A stretch of 17,447 nucleotides of DNA from Chloroflexota bacterium (lineage in GTDB: Bacteria > Chloroflexota > Limnocylindria > P2-11E): NCBI GenBank assembly GCA_005881085.1, contig VBGU01000100.1:1-17447 (forward strand), given 5' to 3'. Under the pieces are notes generated by a model that saw only the letters and a list, made by a program, of their open reading frames with translations, searched no databases and was not told the origin of the DNA. The position numbers were made by a program, and so were the translations under genes. Within the stretch, counting starts at the first letter, position 1. The number at the start of each line of letters is the position of its first letter. Of this stretch, positions 6,208-12,790 are shown piece after piece.

Positions 6208-7802
6208 TGCACATCTTCCTCGTCGGGCCGCCTGGGATCGGGAAGTCTTCGGTGGCGCCGATCCTTGCTCATCACTTCGGCGCCGCGGTCATCGAGCTCG
6301 ATCGGGAGATCCAGCGGCGGGCAGGGAAGCCAAACAAAGACCTCATCGAGCAGGACGGCATGGATCGATTCCGCGATGTTGAGTCGAGCGTCCTCATTCG
6401 GCTCGCGCGGACGCCGTCGTGGGTCGTCGTCGACACCGGCGGCGGGGCGCCGATCCGCGAGGACAACCGCGCGTTGATGCGTAGCCTCGGGTTGATCGTC
6501 GGCCTGCGTGGCTCGCTGGATCGGGTGGCGTCGGGGATCGCCGCGACCCAGGCGAAGCGCCCATATCAGAACGTCGCTCCGCGCGACCGCGCACGCCGGG
6601 TGCTGCAGGAGCGCAAGTCCGCATACGCCGACACCGACGTGACGTTCGACGTCGACGGCGCGACTGTCGACGAGACGGCGCGGGCGATCGCGGCGTGGCT
6701 CGTCTCGGCGCGCGGCGTTCGGATCGACGTCGCCGATTCGGAACGGGCCTCGCCATGTCGGGTCCTCATCCGCGCGGGCCTCCTCGATCACGTCGGCCCG
6801 CACCTCGCCGACCTCGGCTGGCGCGGACGTGTCGCGGTCGTCAGCGACGCAGCAACCGCGTCGCGGTACGAGGCCGCGGTGTTGCGCTCACTCGACGCGG
6901 TGGGGCTGGGGTCGGTCGGGATCCGCGTTCCTGGAGGCGAGCGAGGTAAGCGCCTGTCGGTCGCGGCCCGGCTCTGGGACGAGCTCGCGCGGGAGGGAAT
7001 CGGCCGCGACGGCGGCATCCTCGCGCTTGGTGGCGGCAGCGTGGGTGACGTCGCGGGATTTGTCGCGGCGACCTACCTGCGCGGCATCCGCGTCGCGCAG
7101 GTCCCCACGACGCTCCTCGGCATGGCCGACGCCTCGATTGGCGGTAAGACGGCGATCGACATCGCGGCGGGCAAGAACCTCGTCGGCGCGTTCCACTCGC
7201 CGGACGCGGTGTTCGCGGATGTCACCGTCCTCGCGACGCTTCCGGCGCGGCAGCTCTCCTCGGGTCTCGCTGAGGTCACGAAGTGCGCGTTCCTCGCCGA
7301 CCGCGAGTCGGTCGAGCAGCTGGACCGTTCGCTCGAGAACGTTCGGGCCGGCGATCTCGGCGCGATCCTCGCGGCGGTCACGATCGCCGCGGAGGTCAAG
7401 GGCGGCATCGTGAGTCAGGATCCGCGCGAGTCCGGGCTGCGCGAGCTCCTCAACTTCGGGCACACCATGGGTCACGCGTATGAGGCGGCATCCGGCTATC
7501 GCGTAACGCACGGCGAGGCGGTGGCGATCGGGATGGTCTACGCGACGGCGCTCGCGGAGAGGCTCGAGCTCACCGCCCCGACGCTTCGTCCGGAGCTCGA
7601 GAACCTGCTCGATCGTGCGGCCCTGCCGAAGCGCGCGCGGCTTCCGAAGGCCGTGTGGAGCTACGTCCTGCGCGACAAGAAGGCGCGCGCCGGCAAGCTC
7701 CGCTGGATCCTCCCGCGGCGCATCGGGCGCTTCAGCGAGGTGACCGACGTCGGCGAGTCCGCCCTTCGCGCCGCCGCGCGGGTCGTGGAGCGCGCGGCGT
7801 GA
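6207..7802 (+). CDS. aroKB: Bifunctional shikimate kinase / 3-dehydroquinate synthase
   Basis: One 531-residue chain carries two pathway enzymes. Residues 1-165 are shikimate kinase: Walker A GPPGIGKSS (7-15), shikimate-binding ELDREI with D32, R56 in FRDVE, GGG at 78-80, lid residue R118 in KRPYQN, and R136 and Y140 in QERKSAY. The Asp that usually begins the DxD pair is Glu (E30). After a short linker, about 171-531 are 3-dehydroquinate synthase: PGGERGK, LALGGGSVGDVAGFVAATYL, TTLLGMADASIGGKTAID and KNLVGAFHSPDAV. The zinc ligands are E356 (GLAEVTK), H419 and H435 (NFGHTMGH and THGEA), and H423 is the catalytic candidate. The GTG at 6207 shares its G with the aroC stop. AroK-AroB fusions are known in some bacteria, for example Thermotoga. 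There is no frameshift or internal stop, so the fusion looks real. Confidence 0.95.
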   Translation: MHIFLVGPPGIGKSSVAPILAHHFGAAVIELDREIQRRAGKPNKDLIEQDGMDRFRDVESSVLIRLARTPSWVVVDTGGGAPIREDNRALMRSLGLIVGLRGSLDRVASGIAATQAKRPYQNVAPRDRARRVLQERKSAYADTDVTFDVDGATVDETARAIAAWLVSARGVRIDVADSERASPCRVLIRAGLLDHVGPHLADLGWRGRVAVVSDAATASRYEAAVLRSLDAVGLGSVGIRVPGGERGKRLSVAARLWDELAREGIGRDGGILALGGGSVGDVAGFVAATYLRGIRVAQVPTTLLGMADASIGGKTAIDIAAGKNLVGAFHSPDAVFADVTVLATLPARQLSSGLAEVTKCAFLADRESVEQLDRSLENVRAGDLGAILAAVTIAAEVKGGIVSQDPRESGLRELLNFGHTMGHAYEAASGYRVTHGEAVAIGMVYATALAERLELTAPTLRPELENLLDRAALPKRARLPKAVWSYVLRDKKARAGKLRWILPRRIGRFSEVTDVGESALRAAARVVERAA

Positions 7803-8269
7803 AGCTCCTCTTCATGAACGGTCCGAACCTGAACCTCCTCGGCACCCGCGATCCGGAGATCTACGGCCGGACGACGCTGAAGGAGGTGGAGGCGCGCTGC
7901 CGGGAGATCGCGCGCCAGGCCGGGTGCGACCTCGTCGCGTTCCAGTCGAACCACGAGGGCGCGCTGATCGACTTTCTGCAGCAGCACCGCGACGCGCGAG
8001 GTGCGATCATCAATCCTGGCGGGCTCGCGCACACCTCGATCGTGCTGCGCGACGCGGTCGCGGACTCCCCGTTCCCGGTGGTGGAGGTTCACATCAGCGA
8101 GATCGCCGCGCGCGAGGAGTTCCGCAGGAAGAGCTACCTGACCGAGGTGACCGAGGCGCAGTTCATCGGAAAAGGCGTGGCGGGATACGAGCTGGCCCTA
8201 GGCTGGCTCATCGAGGAGACGAAGAGCGATCGGGGGGCTCCGCCCCCCGGCCCCGGGAGAGGTATGTGA
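7799..8269 (+). CDS. aroQ: Type II 3-dehydroquinate dehydratase
   Basis: A 156-residue protein that dehydrates 3-dehydroquinate to 3-dehydroshikimate; the family forms dodecamers. Motifs are MNGPNLNLLGTRDPEIYG with R17 and catalytic Y22, FQSNHEGALIDFL (48-60), IINPGGLAHTSIVLRDA (70-86) and VEVHISEIAAREEFR with acid H98. The usual HISNI reads HISEI. The GTG overlaps the aroKB stop as GTGA and is preceded by GGAG at 7787-7790, a well-placed ribosome site. About the last twelve residues (RGAPPPGPGRGM) come from the GC-rich hairpin repeat and extend the protein past its normal end. Confidence 0.96.
   Translation: MKLLFMNGPNLNLLGTRDPEIYGRTTLKEVEARCREIARQAGCDLVAFQSNHEGALIDFLQQHRDARGAIINPGGLAHTSIVLRDAVADSPFPVVEVHISEIAAREEFRRKSYLTEVTEAQFIGKGVAGYELALGWLIEETKSDRGAPPPGPGRGM
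8232..8254 (+). repeat. GC-rich hairpin repeat, copy C
   Basis: A GGGGGG/CCCCCC stem closes around CTCCG and is followed by a GGCCCC tail. It is translated as the end of AroQ and lies 12-34 bases upstream of the efp start codon, so the hairpin in mRNA would sit next to the efp ribosome site (GGGAGAGG, 8255-8262). Confidence 0.7.
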
Positions 8270-8823
8270 TATCGGCAGGCGAGATCAAGCGCGGGATGAC
8301 CATCGAGGTCGATGGCGTCCTCTACCAGATCGTCGAGTTCCAGCACATCAAGCTCGGACGTGGCAGCGCGCAGATGCGCATGAAGCTGCGCAACGTTCGC
8401 AAGGGCGACCTGGTGGAGAAGACGTTCCAGGCCAACGACCGCTACCAGCGGGCGCGCCTCGACCACCGCAACGTGCAGTTCATGTACAAGGACGGCACGC
8501 ATTACCACTTCATGGACACCGCGACATACGACCAGATCGCGCTCGACGACGACCAGCTCGGCGACGCGACGAACTATCTGAGCGACGGGATGACCGTGAT
8601 CCTCAGCGAGTACGAGGGCTCCCCCATCGGCGTCGAGATGCCGGCCTCGGTGGTGCTCACGGTGACCGACACCGATCTTGGCCTCAAGGGCGACACCGCG
8701 ACCGGCGCGACCAAGCCGGCGACGCTCGAGACGGGACTGCGTGTGAATGTGCCGCTCTTCGTCGAACGCGGCGACAAGATCAAGGTCGACACGCGGACCG
8801 GTGACTACCTCGAGCGCGCCTAG
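8266..8823 (+). CDS. efp: Translation elongation factor P, arginine-type loop
   Basis: A 185-residue protein of the usual EF-P length, which rescues ribosomes stalled at proline runs. The KOW-like domain starts ISAGEIKRGMTIEVDGVLYQ. Two OB-fold domains follow, and the end (VPLFVERGDKIKVDTRTGDY) matches the EF-P signature. The tip of the first domain reads HIKLGRGSAQ with R32, where many bacteria have a modified Lys (KPGKG). Rhamnosylation of Arg32 by EarP is known in some proteobacteria; no modification gene is visible nearby. The GTG at 8266 overlaps the aroQ stop as GTGA, and GGGAGAGG just upstream (8255-8262) is its probable ribosome site, abutting repeat copy C. The ATG at 8264 is in the aroQ frame and cannot serve efp. 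Confidence 0.96.
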   Translation: MISAGEIKRGMTIEVDGVLYQIVEFQHIKLGRGSAQMRMKLRNVRKGDLVEKTFQANDRYQRARLDHRNVQFMYKDGTHYHFMDTATYDQIALDDDQLGDATNYLSDGMTVILSEYEGSPIGVEMPASVVLTVTDTDLGLKGDTATGATKPATLETGLRVNVPLFVERGDKIKVDTRTGDYLERA

Positions 8824-10024
8824 CCGGATCCTGCGTGTCGGCCAGGTCGTGACGCGGCTGGCCGCGCACATCCAGTCCGGCGACGAGTTCAAGGACCTCT
8901 GGATCGAGGGCGAGGTCGTGCAAGCGCGAAGCTCGCCGGTTGGCCATGTGTACTTCACGCTACGCGACAACGTCGGGCAGCTTCAATGCGCCCTATTCGC
9001 GATGAAGGCGGCGCAGATCGCGCTCACACCGCGCGACGGCAACAAAGTGCTCGCGCACGGCTACATCGAGCTCTACCCGAAGGACGGCCGCTGCCAGCTC
9101 ATGGTCGACGACCTCCGGCCCGCGGGCGCCGGCGACGCGTATCTACGCTTCGAGGCGCTGAAGCGCCGTCTCACCGCGGAGGGACTCTTCGCGGTCGACC
9201 GAAAGCGCCCGCTGCCGCCTGCGCCGCGACGCATCGGCGTTGTCACGAGCCCGATCGGCGCAGTGTGGCACGACATCCAGCAGATCGTCGCGCGCCGCGA
9301 TCCGCGCGTGGAGCTCATCCTCGCGCCGGCGCAGGTCCAGGGGATCGGGGCTGTCGAGTCGCTCATCGCGGCGCTCGACGGCCTCGCGCAGATCCGCGAC
9401 CTCGACGTGGTCATCCTCGCGCGGGGCGGCGGTGCCGCGGAGGATCTCGCGCCGTTCAACGACGAGGCGCTCGTGCGCGCGCTCGTGCGGTTCCCGAGGC
9501 CGGTCTGTTCCGGCGTCGGGCATGAGACCGACGTCACGCTCGCCGATCTCGCGGCGGACATCCGCGCGCCCACGCCGTCCGCCGCCGCAGAGCTCGTCGT
9601 ACCGGACTCGGGCGCTGAGCAGATGCGTGCGGCACGCGCCTGGCGCCGCGTGGCAGCTCGCGTTCGCGAGCGCATCGATGACCGGCGCCGCCGGCTCGAG
9701 ACCGCGCGGCGCATGCTCGACCGGCGCGCTCCGGCGATGCGGGTCGCGGTGCGGCGACAACGCGTGGACGAAGCGCGCCGGACGCTCGACCGCGCGATCG
9801 CGCGTGCCGTCCCGCTGCGGCGGCAGCGGGCGGTCTCGGCGCAGCGCCGCCTCGCAGCGCTGTCACCGCTTGCGGTGCTGGGTCGCGGCTACGCGATCGT
9901 CGAGGGAACGGATGGGCACATCCGCGCGTCGGTCGCGACGCTAAAGACCGGCGAACGCGTCCGCGTGCGCATGCGCGACGGGCGCGCCGGCGCGTTAGTG
10001 GAGAGTGTCGAGAAAAGTGGCTGA
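8801..10024 (+). CDS. xseA: Exodeoxyribonuclease VII large subunit
   Basis: About 407 residues, near the short end of the family. Together with XseB it degrades single-stranded DNA. An N-terminal OB fold (DLWIEGEVVQARSSPVGHVYFTLRD) is followed by catalytic-domain motifs GVVTSPIGAVWHDIQQIVARR (from 146), VVILARGGGAAEDLAPFNDE (R208), and GVGHETDVTLADLAADIRAP with H241. A long Arg-rich helical region follows, and the C-terminus has VLGRGYAIV. The GTG at 8801 overlaps the efp 3' end by 23 bases. A later GTG (in QVVTRL) would cut into the conserved RILRVGQVV start, and earlier in-frame codons run deep into efp, so 8801 is the best choice. The end overlaps xseB by 20 bases. Confidence 0.94.
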   Translation: MTTSSAPSRILRVGQVVTRLAAHIQSGDEFKDLWIEGEVVQARSSPVGHVYFTLRDNVGQLQCALFAMKAAQIALTPRDGNKVLAHGYIELYPKDGRCQLMVDDLRPAGAGDAYLRFEALKRRLTAEGLFAVDRKRPLPPAPRRIGVVTSPIGAVWHDIQQIVARRDPRVELILAPAQVQGIGAVESLIAALDGLAQIRDLDVVILARGGGAAEDLAPFNDEALVRALVRFPRPVCSGVGHETDVTLADLAADIRAPTPSAAAELVVPDSGAEQMRAARAWRRVAARVRERIDDRRRRLETARRMLDRRAPAMRVAVRRQRVDEARRTLDRAIARAVPLRRQRAVSAQRRLAALSPLAVLGRGYAIVEGTDGHIRASVATLKTGERVRVRMRDGRAGALVESVEKSG

Positions 10025-10241
10025 GCCCGAGGTCTCTCTCGATAAGGCACTCGAGCGTCTTGAGGCGATCGCCGACAAGCTCGAGGATCCCGCGCTCGAC
10101 CTCGACGATGCGGTGCGTCTGTACGAGGAAGGGCTTCGCCTGTACGCCGAGTGCGCGAAGCGGCTGGACGCGGCGGACCTACGGATCACGCAGCTCGCGG
10201 ACGCGCTCGCCAAGCAGGCTCGGGAGCGCGGCGCCGGGTAG
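10005..10241 (+). CDS. xseB: Exodeoxyribonuclease VII small subunit
   Basis: A 78-residue all-helical protein that binds the helical arm of XseA. The family pattern is clear: SLDKALERLEAIADKLED, then LDLDDAVRLYEEGLRLYAEC, then a coiled-coil-like KRLDAADLRITQLADALA. The GTG at 10005 overlaps xseA by 20 bases; a second in-frame GTG at 10017 (AEPEVSLDKAL) would give a slightly shorter product and cannot be excluded. It is the last gene of the run that starts at 4214. A 101-base gap follows. Confidence 0.94.
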   Translation: MSRKVAEPEVSLDKALERLEAIADKLEDPALDLDDAVRLYEEGLRLYAECAKRLDAADLRITQLADALAKQARERGAG

Positions 10242-10342
10242 GTACCTGTTACACGTCACCCAGGTTCGATTGAGTGCATTTGCGACGGCCATGACCCAAA
10301 GCGGAAGCGACTCGTCCTCAATATCAGGACCGGGCCGGTGCG
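10242..10342. other. Gap between xseB and the accessory block
   Basis: These 101 bases are visibly less GC-rich than the genes before them. No open frame, strong hairpin or convincing -35/-10 pair was found. It is the likely place for the promoter of the TTG-started pair that follows, but I cannot point to it. Confidence 0.3.
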
Positions 10343-10735
10343 TTGCTAGATGCCAAGTTGGTCGTTTATCGCGACGAGCTCGAACCGTCGGAGATCTCTG
10401 CACGGCTTGGACTCGAGCCGACGCACGCCTTTCGGCGAGGAGACCCGATCGTCACAAAGCGCAGGCGATACTCGGATCATCCGATCGGGGGCTGGATTCT
10501 GAGCTCGCGCGACTTGGTCTCGTCCGATGATCTCGAGGCGCACCTAGTTTGGATTCTTGACCGCGTAGAGCCAGCGTCCTACGCGATCCGCTCGCTCGTA
10601 AGCGATCGTTACGACATCGCCTTGATCTGCGTCGTCTCCGGACACGAGACCGGAGGCGGGCCGACTTTCCAACCAGTCACTCTTGCGCGCATCGCGAAGC
10701 TAGAGATACCTCTCGATTTCGACCTCTACGCTTGA
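10343..10735 (+). CDS. DUF4279-like protein
   Basis: A 130-residue soluble protein without signal or membrane segment. The layout fits DUF4279: an initial strand (LVVYRDELEPSEISARLGLEP), then THAFRRGDPI, a Trp-containing strand (IGGWILSSRD), a helix (DLEAHLVWILDRVEP) and a final strand-helix (LARIAKLEIPLDFDLY). The domain has no established function that I know of. The start is TTG at 10343: upstream in frame there is only a TGA at 10292, with no ATG or GTG between. A second TTG at 10358 is possible. GC content drops here (34 of 60 bases in 10501-10560 by hand count) compared with flanking operons. The stop overlaps the next start as TTGA, so the two genes form a pair. Confidence 0.7.
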   Translation: MLDAKLVVYRDELEPSEISARLGLEPTHAFRRGDPIVTKRRRYSDHPIGGWILSSRDLVSSDDLEAHLVWILDRVEPASYAIRSLVSDRYDIALICVVSGHETGGGPTFQPVTLARIAKLEIPLDFDLYA

Positions 10736-11265
10736 ATATCCGCAAGCCTTTTGGCCGAATAAGAGTGGACCGCTACCGGGTGGAAGCCTCGCCTGATCGC
10801 GTGGCCGACGCGATCGCACGATCGCTGGCGCAGGGTGGAATTCTCGGCTATTCAATCACGGATTGGACCTCCGCGGTGTTCGTCGGAAGAATGACCAACA
10901 ACGGTTCCTTCGATCTTCGCAGACCTCGTGGTTTTGCGACCACTCCGCGCGTCGTCGTACTGCGAGGGAAGATCGACCCAGCGGAGCACGGCGCGCTCGT
11001 GTCGGTGCGGTACGGGCTGCATCCCGCCGTGTTGATCTCGCGCTCGGCGTGGGTGGGGTTCCTTGTCCTGACCGCTGTCGTCGCGATCCCAGCTTCCTTC
11101 AACGGGGCTCCAGAGCTTCTGTGGGTCTTGGCGGTTTTCGCCTTCATCATCGCTCTGATGTGGTTGCCTTTTGAATGGCTCGCGCGAGCCGACAGAGCAA
11201 AGCTGCGGGCGGATCTCGAGACGACCCTCCGTCGCACGGGGTCCACTGTGCGCGAGAACCGCTAA
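10732..11265 (+). CDS. Two-helix membrane protein of unknown function
   Basis: A 177-residue protein with a soluble N-terminal domain (about 10-100), two membrane helices (about 105-122 and 129-147) and a basic helical tail (RADRAKLRADLETTLRR). The soluble part begins RYRVEASPDRVADAIARSL, includes SFDLRRPRGF, and has RGKIDPAEHGALVSVRYGLHP just before the first helix. This order (SP-containing strand-helix, a conserved G, then a glycine-preceded strand next to the membrane) recurs in the 217-residue protein at 16629-17282, so they may be distant relatives. The TTG start overlaps the preceding stop by 3 bases. The stop TAA is interleaved with the opposing hydrolase's stop in CTAA (11262-11265). 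Function not recognised. Confidence 0.62.
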   Translation: MNIRKPFGRIRVDRYRVEASPDRVADAIARSLAQGGILGYSITDWTSAVFVGRMTNNGSFDLRRPRGFATTPRVVVLRGKIDPAEHGALVSVRYGLHPAVLISRSAWVGFLVLTAVVAIPASFNGAPELLWVLAVFAFIIALMWLPFEWLARADRAKLRADLETTLRRTGSTVRENR

Positions 11266-12122
11266 CCGGCCTCGCGCAACTTCCTGAGGAACGGCTCGAT
11301 GTTCTCGATGAACTGCTCGGGCCGGAAGCCGTGCAATAGGTGACCAGACCCGGGGAAGCGCTTCACGGTCACATCGGGCAGCTTCTTGAGCTTCCACTCG
11401 GCTGAGTCGTCGACCGCGCCGCCGAGGCGCGGCTCGCCGGCGAGCACGAGCACCGGAGCGCGCACTCTTCCGATCGCGTCGGCGATGAGCCCGGCCGCCG
11501 ATGCGTCACCGGCGGTGCGCGCGTCGATGAAGGCGGGATCGACGTCGCGGAAGTACGTGACCACGCGCTCGGCGGCGTAGAAGCCGCGCAGCTCGCCGTA
11601 CGTGCGTTCGCCGTGCGGTCCGGGCGAGGGGAGCGGGTGCTTGCTCACGGCCTTCGCCAGCACCGCCGGCTCGGTGGACGCTATCCCCTCGCGGAGCGCC
11701 GCGTACTGCGCCGCGTCCCACGCCTTCGCGTAGCCAAGCGCGGGATCCTCGAGGACGAGGCCGCGCACCAGCTCGGGCGCGTCGCCCGCGGCGACGAGCG
11801 CGGCCAGCGCGCCGAGCGAGTGGCCGACGAGGAGCGCCGGCTCCTTCACGATCTCGCGAAGCATGCGCAGCGCGTCGTCCGCGAACGCGCGCAGCGAATA
11901 GTCCGGCGCGCGACCGCTCCTGCCATGCCCGCGCGCGTCGTACGCGACGGTCCGATAGCGCGTGGCGAGACGAGGAAAGATGTTCTCCCAGTCCTCCGAC
12001 CGCGCGAGGCTCTGATGCAGCAGCATGATCGGCGGCTCGCCCGGGGCACCGCCCCCGGAGTCGTAATGCGCGAGCTTCGGGTCGCCCTTCAGCGTGCGCG
12101 CGCGAGGAAGACGTTTTGGCAC
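11262..12122 (-). CDS. Alpha/beta-fold hydrolase
   Basis: With the chosen start this is 286 residues. It shows the alpha/beta hydrolase plan: oxyanion strand IMLLHQSLARSEDW (32-45), YDARGHGRSGR (61-71), nucleophile elbow LLVGHSLGALAALVAAG with S102, VLVLAGEPRLGG in the region that carries the acid, and catalytic His in FPGSGHLLH (H261). The HG usual in the oxyanion strand is HQ here. Such enzymes hydrolyse esters, lactones or related bonds; the substrate cannot be read from the sequence. GTG at 12122 begins 2 bases past the upstream gene's TAG. A longer form from GTG at 12194 would overlap that gene by 70 bases and is less likely. There is no signal peptide. Confidence 0.85.
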   Translation of the reverse strand: MPKRLPRARTLKGDPKLAHYDSGGGAPGEPPIMLLHQSLARSEDWENIFPRLATRYRTVAYDARGHGRSGRAPDYSLRAFADDALRMLREIVKEPALLVGHSLGALAALVAAGDAPELVRGLVLEDPALGYAKAWDAAQYAALREGIASTEPAVLAKAVSKHPLPSPGPHGERTYGELRGFYAAERVVTYFRDVDPAFIDARTAGDASAAGLIADAIGRVRAPVLVLAGEPRLGGAVDDSAEWKLKKLPDVTVKRFPGSGHLLHGFRPEQFIENIEPFLRKLREAG

Positions 12123-12124
12123 GA

Positions 12125-12772
12125 CTAAGGTTGGACCGGCGAGGGTGCCGGCCGCAGGAGGAGCCACCCACCGATCACGAGGTTCCAAGTCCACGTCGTG
12201 ACCGTCAGGAATCGCTGGATCAGTCCGCCGACGGAGCTCAGGGGCGCGCTCGCATCGCCTACGTAACGCGGCCCGAGCCCCACGAAGAGCCCGAGGACCG
12301 CCAGTGACGCGAGCGCGGTCGCGACCGTGTATGGCGCAAGCCGCTCCCAGCTCTCGTCCTGGTGCATCCGTCCTGCGAGGAAAAAGAGGCCGATCCCGAA
12401 GGCAAGCGACCCGCCGACAAATCCGACGACCTGAAGGAGGCCGCCCGGGGTGCGCACGGGACCGAGGTCCGCAAGGAACGCGGCCGCGAGGAGCGTCCCA
12501 AAACCGCGGACGACGAGGAGGGCAGGTCCGATTGCGCTCCCGGGAGGCAGCGTTCGCTGGAGCAGCGACGCGAACACTACGGTCATCGACCCACCGCCGG
12601 CGAGCCCCAGCGTCACGAGAGATCCGTATGGGCCGAGCTGGGCCGCGCTGATCACGTCACGCGTCGCGTCGTAGTTCGGCGTCACGACTCCGGCGATCCC
12701 GATCCCGAGCAGGACAAGCACCCCGCCGAGTAGCGATGACGCTCCGGCCATGCGGGCATACGAAGAGGGCAT
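12125..12772 (-). CDS. DUF998-like multi-pass membrane protein
   Basis: About 215 residues and largely hydrophobic, with roughly six membrane helices: LLGGVLVLLGIGIAGVV, LVTLGLAGGGSMTVVFASLL, AIGPALLVVRGFGTLLAAAF, VVGFVGGSLAFGIGLFFLAG, APYTVATALASLAVLGLFVG and TWTWNLVIGGWLLL. The loop TPNYDATRDVISAAQLGPYG after the first helix is the DUF998 hallmark (P-x-Y-D-x-x-x-D-x-I-S). DUF998 has no settled function. The ATG at 12772 keeps it clear of tlyA, and a second ATG at 12751 would start closer to the first helix. It is transcribed away from tlyA and directly upstream of the hydrolase, which suggests a two-gene minus-strand operon. Confidence 0.78.
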   Translation of the reverse strand: MPSSYARMAGASSLLGGVLVLLGIGIAGVVTPNYDATRDVISAAQLGPYGSLVTLGLAGGGSMTVVFASLLQRTLPPGSAIGPALLVVRGFGTLLAAAFLADLGPVRTPGGLLQVVGFVGGSLAFGIGLFFLAGRMHQDESWERLAPYTVATALASLAVLGLFVGLGPRYVGDASAPLSSVGGLIQRFLTVTTWTWNLVIGGWLLLRPAPSPVQP

Positions 12773-12790
12773 TGCCGCGCAGTATCGCGA

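Noticed and set aside
10060..10530. Plus-strand open frame spanning xseB, the gap and the DUF4279-like gene
   Set aside because: It overlaps two better-supported genes in another frame and shows no recognisable domain.
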